Positions 11,300-20,349 of a DNA stretch of 64,000 bases are shown here, piece after piece (positions within the stretch are counted from its first letter, which is position 1; each line of letters opens with the position of its first letter). The notes below the pieces were generated by a model. It searched no databases. It was not told where the DNA came from and was given only the letters and a program-made list of their open reading frames with translations. The DNA is taken from assembly GCA_026214975.1 (NCBI GenBank), contig CM047806.1, positions 80,027,599-80,091,598 of the forward strand. The letters run 5' to 3'. The position numbers and the translations under genes were made by a program. The stretch comes from Gentiana macrophylla (Eukaryota; Streptophyta; Magnoliopsida; Gentianales; Gentianaceae).

Positions 11300-12901
11300 T
11301 GTTCGGTAAAAACGTGTTTTAATTTATAAACCGAAACACCCCAAGTATAAGGATCGTAGTATGGGTGTTTACGGGTCGCCCTAAGGGAGTGGAATGTTTA
11401 TCGGATTCAAATATAAATCTATATCGATTATGTCACAATTATCTATCTAAACTAAAGTGAAACTAACTAAAACCTAAACCTAAGAATTAAAACTAAAACA
11501 GAAATAAAAACAAGTGAAAAATAAGAAAAGCGAAGAAGGATGGACGGCGCTCACTAAAGTGAACGAGCGCCTCAAAACTAAAGCTAACGGACGGGCGTCG
11601 CTATCATGGACGAGCGCCGACTACGAAGAAGCGTAAAAGTTGCAGGAATTTTAAAGGTTTAAAAACTAGAACTTAAACTAAACTTATCTAAACGATTCGA
11701 TTAAAACAATTAAAGGAAAACACAATGAGGCGATTTAATCCACCCATCAACCAACAACCCCCAACTAGATGGTGATCTAAAGATGTAGTTTTTAGTAGTG
11801 ATTTTTCACTAATTCAATTAAATTTCTTCAACCAAATTCTAGGGTTTCGTTTATCTTTTCAAACAAACTAAACATGCAATCAAAACGAAATCACGAGATT
11901 GCTTCCAAACTCTTACTCAACTAAACATGCCTAATCTCTTATAACATGATTAGATGCATCACTTAAACGAAAGAGAACTCAAATAAACAGACTTTCGTAA
12001 ATTTATTCAAGCATAAAGATAGATAAATAGATCGTTTCATAGAATTGGTAATTCAACAAAACATGGCAATGTAAAACAGCGTTAAAAAGTGATGAAAAAC
12101 TAGATCTTAAACTCACTAAACATCTAGTATCGAACTCTCTAGTTGGTTTTGTTGTTGATAGGCTTCCTCCGTCGACTCACTGCAAGGCTTTTAGCCAACA
12201 ATCATGTTGAAGATGATTGTTGGGTTGGAGAAGTTCATCTCTATGGAATTAGGCTTGTGGCCGCCGCTTTTTGGTGTAAAATTGCGATCTCAATTATGTG
12301 GTATCAATTAGGGTTGGGGCTGCCGCTTTATTTATAGGAATTTGAGTCGGTTAGGGTTAAGTCGGCAACGGACGCTCGTCTGGTCTCGTGGACGCCCGTC
12401 CAGAATGCCTGGACGCTGAGTAAACGCTCGTTCATCCTCCGTCTAAACTCTCTGAATGTAAAATACGATTATGGACGCTGCATGGACGCCAGTTCACTTC
12501 TGGACGCTCGTTCATGAAATCAAACGCCTGCTCGATGGACGGGATGCGAGACTTCGGGCCTGGATCGCTTTGAGGTCGGATTTCATCATCTTTATCCAAT
12601 TTCTTTGAGCCAATTCCAACTCTATCTTGAATAATTCGACTTGAGCTTCATTTATCCACTTATAGCATTCGAAAATCAACACCTACATGATAAATAAACA
12701 ATGCAAAAATGTAATAAAATCCAAATAATAATAATTCCATTAAATCAACACTTAAAATCATCAATTTTGCATACAACCCTCTTAAAATCATCTTTATTAA
12801 ATAATTACACTTAAACCCTTAATTCTCATGTAAATTACGCAAATGTGGGGAAAATAATAATGAAATAACCCTTTAATAATCATATAAATATGGCCTTAAC
12901 A
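11300..12901 (-). mobile_element. Gypsy-type LTR C (5' LTR, minus strand)
   Basis: The LTR runs from tgttcggta at 11300 to ggccttaaca at 12901 (about 1.6 kb), with the primer site beside it. It shares the architecture of LTR B (the short termination-side motif, a GC-rich leader with GGACGCCCGTCC motifs at 12370-12540, and an ttaggg...ctttatttatagga box), yet the sequences differ too much to be ordinary paired LTRs. The flanks aactc (left of LTR B) and gcaat (right of LTR C) are not a TSD. Confidence 0.8.
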
Positions 12902-13438
12902 GCAATTCAACATGTTCTTTGATTGTGTAGATAGTGAAGCTATAGGAATTCACCAAGGACTAATGTATACGACATTTTGTAACCAATCTACCTCAAGAAG
13001 TTCTAGTGAATTTTTCCTCCAACATCATAGGAGAAGAGAGAGTGACAGGATTACACCATCTAGAACCTCTATACTTTTGTTATTTATTTTATGCACTCTA
13101 ATTACAGTATTCATTATTGTGATTGACTGTTTACTTTATCATTTCATAATCCATCATATCACAAACTCAGTTAACACCAGTTACTGAGACAACACATCAT
13201 ATTTCAAATCATACCACAAACTGTCAAAGCACTTCAAAAAGGCTAAAACTTAATCCGCTGCCGGTTAACTCAGTTTTGAGTAAAAAGTCAGTTTGACTTA
13301 CACTCATATTAGTTAGCTTAACTCCATATAAGTTTTAACAAGGGACATAATCTGCTTTTAGGTTTTAACTTATGTTTTAAGTTACAAGTTTATTCACCCC
13401 CTCTAAACTTGTGCTTAGCCTTTTTCACGGGACCAACA
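12902..13438 (+). mobile_element. Copia-type 5' LTR fragment, plus strand
   Basis: This is the 3' half of a Copia LTR, ending in gggaccaaca at 13438 after the pyrimidine-rich string ttcaccccctct typical of Sirevirus-type LTRs. A degraded primer site (tggtattggagt, 13441-13452) follows. The left side is cut off by the Gypsy LTR ending at 12901. It is the start of the old plus-strand element that continues at 23585. Confidence 0.75.
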
Positions 13439-13541
13439 ATTGGTATTGGAGTTGTTCTTCTGTTCCGAAGAGATCCTTAGCAGATCATTACATTAGTATG
13501 TTGGTTTGAAGTTTTCAAAGAGTTTTCATACTTGCATCATG
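13439..13541 (+). mobile_element. Start of interior of old Copia-derived element
   Basis: A short internal segment after the degraded primer site; no coding signal. It is interrupted at 13541 by the non-autonomous LTR element. The last five bases, tcatg, match tcaag after 23579 with one mismatch, probably the decayed target duplication. Confidence 0.7.
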
Positions 13542-15232
13542 TGTTAGGTGTAGTGCCCGAAAGACAATTTGTGTAATTGTTTTTGATAATGGATGACAGA
13601 ATTTATCTCACCTTATTACTTGCTTTGTGCTTGTAAGTAATACACTGCTGCAAACCCTAAGTATATCAGCATGTAACCGCTTAACTCAGTGTATGGCATG
13701 CACATGAGGATTGAGTTAGCGGTGATATACTTAAACTGTTAGTCCGTGGTGAACTTAATCAGAGTTTAGGGTCTCTTGATTAAAACACCAATAATGCGCC
13801 CAGAACACCTTAGGGTGTGATAGTCTTATCCGGACTATCGGTAGAGGGTACCTACGTGGGGCATTTATATATGATGGAATACATATAGGACTGGACCGAT
13901 TTAATTTGTATTTCTCGATATAATTCCGTAATCGAGGAATCTCATTAAATCATTAGATGATCATATATGGATCAACCTTAATCCTGAGGTGATCACAGGG
14001 TGCTGCGTGTCTCGGGGTAGTGTTTGATGTGTTAGTTACGGTTCACTTAAATATGTGTTCTAAGCCACTTCTCATTGGCACTATCTCCTGATGAGTAAGT
14101 AGTTCTGATTTTCACAGACATGGAATCCATTCCTTCCTGTGGGAAGTAGAGAGACAGTCCCCTTATTTATTAGCCCTAAGAAAGTGATCGATCCCGGGAG
14201 TTCGCATTTGACTAATTAGCTACTAGTCAGATATGCATACTAATTGATCATCAGGGGGTTAATGGTAAATAAGGATAAGATATTTCGAAGTCGGGTTCAC
14301 GGAGACTTCCCACTCGAGAATGGGCGATCTATGGAGGGTTAATCCGTATGTAGTGATTATATCAATGGACGCTTATTCAATCTATGTGTTGAGTATAAGT
14401 ATACATCTATAATCGGTAGAGTTCAGTTTCGGGTTTATGGTGGCGTAATCCCGGAATTAATAATTAATGTACTTATTCGCTCGATGAATAATTAATTATT
14501 GGAGCTACTCGGTTATAGTCCATGGTCCCCGATGTGGCTTCTATAATTCGGAATGATATTCTTGTTATTTGGGCCTCAATGATAATTAATTGGCTGGGCT
14601 AATTAATTGATATGCATGGATATTATTTAGTTGGGCTAAATAATATAACACACATAAAAGACATTTTATGTGGGCTTAAAACCATACTAGGTGGCGCCAA
14701 TCTCCATTGTAAAACATAAGAATTGAGTTTCTTGTGTTTTGGTAAATAAAAGATATGGTAAATTTATAATTGATTGATTAATTGATCATAATCAATTATA
14801 TATGGAATTCTCCTTTATTGTGATTAATAATTAATTATTTATTTAGTTAATTATAATACTTGGAGTGCAAGGATTTACTCTCCTATAAAAATAGAGTTCT
14901 TCCAAGACAAAATGGCATTGCAATTTTCGGCCATCATCACCAAAAAGAGAGAAAAAATTAGTTTTCTTGTCTTGGGTTTTAGAAGAAGAAAAACTATAAG
15001 TTTTTCTTGGTGTTGCATATCAAGGAGGTTCGTGTATCAAGAAAGGTGTCCACCAACCGCCGTTTGGAGAACACATCGGAAGATCAAGGCTTCTCTTCCC
15101 GATATGGGTAACATAATCTTAACCCCTTTGTAGTAGTTTAAGTCCTTTAATTATATATTGTGGTATATAAGTCGTGATCCATCCGCTGCACGTAGATCTA
15201 ACTCGTTTAGATCTAAGATCCTACATCCTTCA
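13542..15232 (+). mobile_element. 5' LTR of non-autonomous LTR element
   Basis: This 1,691-bp LTR starts TGTTAGGTGTAGTGCCCG and ends CTACATCCTTCA. Its partner is 20350-23579. A TATA box (ctcctataaaaatagag) lies at about 14881-14897. A 73-codon frame at 14912-15133 in the presumed leader is largely shared with the other LTR and has no recognisable product. Other AT-rich blocks within it (14560-14870) contain many TTAATTAATT palindromes. Confidence 0.93.
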
Positions 15233-16317
15233 TATGGTATCAGAGAAAGGTTCCATGGTTAAACGATTTAAAGGAGTGGAATTGCATGTAGGTAAATTTT
15301 ATTTATTGTTTTATGCTTTGATAATGATTAATTGCTATGGTTGAAGAGATGGATTGGAGGTTGGCACTGTTTACCCGTTAGATCTATTGTAAACTCATAT
15401 AAACGATGAAAATTCGTTTATATGAGTATAGGAAATTATGTAATTTATTTTTATTGCAATTTTAATTTCCAGAAAATAGATATGTTTAGTAGTTGTCTAG
15501 TTATTTCGTTTTTCCCGTTGATCGAGCCGTTGAAAAGACAATCCCTCCGGTCAGAATCGAGATTGGAAGATGATGAACAATTCCACAAAATTTTGCGTCG
15601 ATCGGAGTCCGTTTTAATATCCGTTCGTTGCTGCAAGGAAGCTGCTGTAACAGAAAAACGCAGGATTCACAGAAATCCTACCTGTGACTTCCTAGAATTT
15701 CTGGGAGAGTTTAGACCGTTGAAATAAAAATCTGACCGGTCAGATCGATAAATATGGAGATTCTGACGTGGCATAAACATTTCAGGACGATCGGGATTCA
15801 TCTCGATTCCCGATCGGCCTCGGGAAGTCTTTGATGCGCTGCAGTAAAAGTCAGATTCAGCAGCAAGTTGGGCCGCTCACTGGAGAAAATTGACAAGTCA
15901 AAAATCCGATCCAACCGTCCATATTGAAGCCCGAGGAATGAAGAACAGATCTGGAAAATTTCGTCATGATCCGAGTTCGTATGTTTTGCCGATCGTCGAA
16001 ATTTGGAACAGCTACAGATTAGGGTTTTTAATTTATTTTCTAATAGATTAGATACGGGGGTGCCAACGGTCCATTTCGGTGCGTATTTTCCGCACTAGTA
16101 TACATGTTTAGATTGTATGTGTAGAACCGGAAAATTGCCATGACATTCATCATATCATGAATTCCACTCCATATGCATACATGTAGAAATTAATTCGAGG
16201 AATTAGTTAGGCATGTATAAAACACGTAATTAGTTTTAATTAATTGTTTGATATTAATTAGAAACTAATTAGGGTAAAAAAAACCAAGGATCAAGGGTTT
16301 TGTCAATCGTCGAGGTT

Positions 16318-16418
16318 GAGTGATGGATTCTCGGTGAATCCCACTCTGCGAAAGCATAGGGAATAAAATCCCGAAACCTCGTGGTTAAGGTGTTGGATTC
16401 TCGGTGAATTCCACCTTA
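16318..16418 (+). other. Two hairpins with one conserved tip
   Basis: Hairpin one (16318-16346) has stem GAGTG + GGATTC, loop tcggt, then GAATCC + CACTC. Hairpin two (16386-16418) has TAAGGTG + GGATTC, the same loop tcggt, then GAATTC + CACCTTA. Both have a 2-nt bulge on the left between outer and inner stem. The tip is almost identical while the outer stem changes on both sides. Confidence 0.75.
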
Positions 16419-17480
16419 CCTAGACGAGATTACGTTTTTGTTCCGTAGTGTGTACGTGAAAGTTTGATGTTTAAGGATTGGATAATCACGGACAAACATG
16501 GTTCGAAAGTGGTTTAACCACGGTTGGGTGGTCAACAGTAGCTACGGCTCGATCGACTTCACCCTCCACATGTGGCTTTTGCACGGGGGTCCGGCAAGGC
16601 TGAGCCATCCGACGAGCCACTACGGCTCAACGGAGCTCCCCTAGTCATGACCCGTCCGACGGTCACATATGTTCCAACGAATAGGTCGGGTGGGCTAGCC
16701 CACATAACCGACAACATTCGGGCCTATGATTTATTGTTCCTTAATGTAACATCAAGTCCAAAAATTATGATCAGTAAACCCACCACTTTTTCAAAATATT
16801 GAGTGGGAGCGGGAGAGGCGACAGCCGACCCCACGGCCTCTATTGTTGACACAAGCAACGTGAGAGAATGGTGACGCCTCGTGCCGGCCTGGGACCTGCC
16901 TCCCTAAGGAAGGCCTTCACCGCTATCAAAATTCAAGGCTTGGTCTCCGAAAAGATAGGATTTTGGTTACTCGCCGGGTCACTGACCGACCCTAAGGCGG
17001 CACACTCGGGGTCTACCTAAAAATCTGAGACAGTAGGTCACACTCATAAAGGGCATTTTTGGTAGTACCTTGGCTGAAAAAGGAAAGGTGATTGACGATC
17101 ACAAATGAGATGTTCGATTCTCAATCTGATCTTCAATATTAATCGAAACCTCTTTGACCTACCCTAAGGCGGCACTGAGGCATTAGATTAAATCCTTGGA
17201 ACGGTAGGATACACTATAAGTACTTAGTTTATGTCCCTAAAATTTATTAGTAGTGTATGATTTAGATTTATTTTCTGTCAATTTTATTCACAACTATTTA
17301 TATCTCTCTAGGGTACTAGACTGCTAGTGTATGTATTAAATTGACTAGTAACGACTTCGTTAAAAAGTGGTAAGTAACTAGAACGTTGTACTCATTAATC
17401 TTACATGCGATTAATCTTTCGGAAGAGATATTTCTCTTGAGCTTTCAAGACTTAAGTGACGTAAATAAGAATGTCACTGC

Positions 17481-17771
17481 TGTCACTCGTGTTGAACGAG
17501 AGACAACCATAGTTAGTTTAATCATCTAAACTAAGTTTGAGGCTAAACCGAAGTATTAATTAAAGAAAGTATAGGATAAGGAAAGTGATTTCGGATCACT
17601 TAACCAATGAATCCTTAGCGACTTTCTTAACCGAGTAATTTGACTCGGTAGCTTAGTTCTTTGGAAGAACAAGGAAGCTGTGCATTAACAATTAATAGAG
17701 TAGACAACGGGCAGCTGTTTCAGCTAAAATAGTGGGAGTGATATAAGGAATGAATTTCGGATTCTATCCTT
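17481..17771 (+). other. Cluster of six hairpins
   Basis: In order: TGTC-a-CTCGT/ACGAG-a-GACA (17481-17505); AAGTGAT-ttcgg-ATCACTT (17583-17601); ACCGAGT-aatttg-ACTCGGT (17630-17649); AGCTT then GTTCTT-tgg-AAGAAC then AAGCT (17650-17679); AGCTG-ttt-CAGCT (17713-17725); AAGGA..GAAT-ttcgg-ATTC..TCCTT (17745-17771). The second and sixth share the ttcgg loop on different stems. Confidence 0.7.
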
Positions 17772-17947
17772 GAATACCATAGAAAAATTTAATTTTCTGT
17801 TTACAGATTCGTTGAAACAAATGGATTCACTTTCATATCGATACTACGCTTGCCTTAAACAAAGTGAAGATGACATTTGTAGTAATTTAATCGAGACTCA
17901 GACTTTTGTTTGATAAAGACAGAACCACTAAGAAAAGTTGAATAGGT

Positions 17948-18208
17948 ATGTGTAACACATCTAAAACTATTAAGGTAAAAGGTTTCCGTATTAAGATAAA
18001 CGACCCTTCAATATCTATTAATTAGTGCATATATCCTAGAGATAAGACCTGACGACTGGCTAAGGGTGATCCTATCTCCCATTCTAGGAACACTATCTCA
18101 AAGGAACAATGACTAAGTTTCCTTTCAATCGGGAGAGGGTAACAGATTTGGAGAGGTAACATAGCTTGTTCATAATGACCTTCGGGGTCTAGTGAGAGAT
18201 ACAAGCTA
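17948..18208 (+). other. Three more hairpins, one with a UUCG tip
   Basis: ATGTG-taa-CACAT (17948-17960); TCCTA+GAGATA paired with TATCTC and TAGGA (18034-18089); TAGCTTGT/ACAAGCTA (18162-18169 with 18201-18208) enclosing GACC-ttcg-GGGTC at 18177-18189. In RNA the last would present a C(UUCG)G tetraloop, a known very stable tip. Confidence 0.65.
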
Positions 18209-18673
18209 GTGGGAGATTTTGAATGGTGACATTTTGTCTGATAACTACTCAAAATGCTGGTTAGTTTATCAAAAGAATACGAGGAGGAGTCTCTAATTTT
18301 AGCAGAGAAAAGAGTATTCCATGCTCAGAAATAGGCTATCACATAGTCTTTGGACTGATGCTCGGCCTGTCTTCAAGTGGAGTGATTTTCCCTGAGGAAG
18401 AAACCGAAGCCTCGCCCTATATAGTTATTGATGTGCTACAATACACTGCTTAACTCGGTTAAGATATTGTTGTAAAATAACGGTTAACATTATTATGTAA
18501 ACCGAGAAGTCTACCTAGAAGATGCTTGTGAATTTATGGATAAGGAGTGAATTCGGTTCACACCACTTCCGTAAATGTTGGCAATTAGCACTTAGTGCTT
18601 GAAGGTAGGACTGGAGTTTTTACACACGAGCACAGAATATAACTATTCATGAAATATCTTAATGTGACGAGTG

Positions 18674-18830
18674 AAGGTTGATTATAAGATTCTTGAGATC
18701 AGAAAGTGACGGTTGGACTGTCACACCCTTTCTGAAAGAATCCATACATAACAACCTTAGAACTTGGAGTACGGTTACTCTAGGAAGTTATATTTGATTT
18801 AGTCAGGCCATGTCCAACATCGGATGTTGG
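18674..18830 (+). other. Long compound hairpin and adjacent stem-loop
   Basis: Four helices nest in order: AAGGTTG/CAACCTT (18674, 18752), GATTCTT/AAGAATC (18688, 18736), CAGAAAG/CTTTCTG (18700, 18728), TGAC/GTCA (18707, 18720). A separate hairpin, CCAACA-tcgga-TGTTGG, follows at 18814-18830. Confidence 0.75.
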
Positions 18831-18999
18831 TGAATACACTGATAAATACTACTAGATCACAATGTCAATCCACCGAGAACGCAGTGGGAATATGGTTTAA
18901 CCAATGACCCATTATGGTTGTGTGGACTTTATAGTCTGCTGGGGTGATTGATAACCTATGGCTCTAGGTGGGCTGTATAGGATTCTGATCATAGAGGTT

Positions 19000-19296
19000 G
19001 GTTTGAAAGCCTTAACCCTGTGAATGGAGTTTTGGTACTCAGATTCATTCAAACCTCTTGTAGAACCACATGAGTGTCTCAGCCCATGGGAGCAATTGGA
19101 TCTACACTGAAAATAGTCGAATGAATAGGAAAGTTTAAACTTTCAGCGCAAAGCTGAGTGGTCTAGGGGTGATTCCCTAAAAAGTAGAGAGTTAACCAGA
19201 GCTTGAACTCTCTCACCACTCAGTCTTGCTAGATTTCGTTAGAAAGCAGAAAATTGGGGTGATTCCCATAGACTTACTTGCCGTAAAACGGAGTCT
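19000..19296 (+). other. Branched structure and flanking hairpins
   Basis: GGTTTGAA/TTCAAACC (19000-19007 with 19048-19055). CTGAGTGGT/ACCACTCAG (19154-19162 with 19215-19223) encloses two hairpins: TAGGG-gtgatt-CCCTA (19164-19179) and AGAGAGTT/AACTCTCT (19186-19193 with 19206-19213), forming a three-way junction. Downstream TGGG-gtgatt-CCCA (19255-19268) repeats the gtgatt loop on a changed stem, and AGACT..CCGT-aaa-ACGG-AGTCT follows (19270-19296). Confidence 0.75.
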
Positions 19297-20349
19297 GGAT
19301 TCATTCGGAACAAAAGGGTCTTGGTTAGAACAGATGGCAGGTTGACTGCCGGGACTTATGTCTATTATGGATGTAAGAGACCCTCTCGGTCATTAAAAGT
19401 CGCATGTTTTAAAATATGTGGACTTGACCAGAATATTGATAAGTCTTTCGTAGACTGGATATCAATATTGGTAAAGTAGTAGTATTAGTGTTCATGAATG
19501 ATAACACTGAAACGGTTGGAAACAACATGGGTGTGCTATCTGAAGTCGGAAACTGACACGCCAAGATTCTCAGGATGAGAGAATTGGAATATATTCTAAA
19601 AATTTGATTCGGTCAAATTCATAAAGAATGAGTCATTGGCTATCCCATTCATCTTATTAGTTAAGATGATCTTGCATATACGGATGCAACATTCAACGAG
19701 AGTAGTCCTACCCTACATCTCAGGAATGATTCTCTAAATCTTCGGATAAAGAGAAAATGGGATAGAGTCTCTCTTGGATAATGGCAAGTCAGGTTATCAC
19801 AAGTCAATAGTAGTCGAATCTTGGATTCGAGCAATAAGTAGCGGTTTAGTACGTCCTCAAGTATCTTTAGAGAATGAATCATATGCTTGTATATTCAGTG
19901 CAAACTTGAATATGGTTGACTCTACTCGATTCTCGACTTGTAGTCGATTAAGGATGATCATTAAGTTGATCTCAGGCTCAGTGTTTACATATAGTGCTTA
20001 GAATTTCCTTTTTGGTCTGGGAGTAATTCCAGGTCTGATAAGCCGATATCACTTCATTGTGAAAACAGTGAAGAGATAGCTTAGAAGGATCTTCCCAGTC
20101 ACAAGAAGTCAAAAGCATATTGAGAGAGAGTACCGCCTGATTGGAAGGACCGACAACGTTTCAATCCTAATGATCGTCTCGAGTCGACAACCAAACTAAT
20201 CAGTGTACCAATTTGAGTGCTTGAAGGGTACGGCATTGATGGATATGTCTCATATGCTTTTAGAGCAAGTGGGAGAGTGTTGTGAATAAGATGAGAAAGG
20301 GCGTGCTCTAAAAACAATCGTTGCTTGTCATTTCATGCAAGTGGGAGAT

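Larger units (their letters stand above)
15233..20349 (+). mobile_element. Non-coding, structured interior of the LTR element
   Basis: A primer site TGGTATCAGAG (15235-15245) and a PPT ending gcaagtgggagat (20337-20349) bound 5.1 kb in which I read no gag, protease, RT or integrase motif in any frame; short open frames (for example 16572-16802) look random. The interior carries many short and compound stem-loops between 16318 and 19296, several sharing UCGG loops, plus repeated modules such as ccctaaggcggcac (16990 and 17164). It fits the LARD class. It would depend on Copia proteins in trans, judged from the iMet primer site and the TGTTAG..CA ends. Confidence 0.8.

Noticed and set aside
12912..13187. 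Small membrane-protein-like frame
   Set aside because: It is within a truncated Copia LTR; the hydrophobic stretch reflects T-rich sequence.
14912..15133. 73-codon open frame starting MALQFSAI
   Set aside because: It lies downstream of the LTR TATA box and recurs, with a shifted frame, in the other LTR; it looks like leader sequence.
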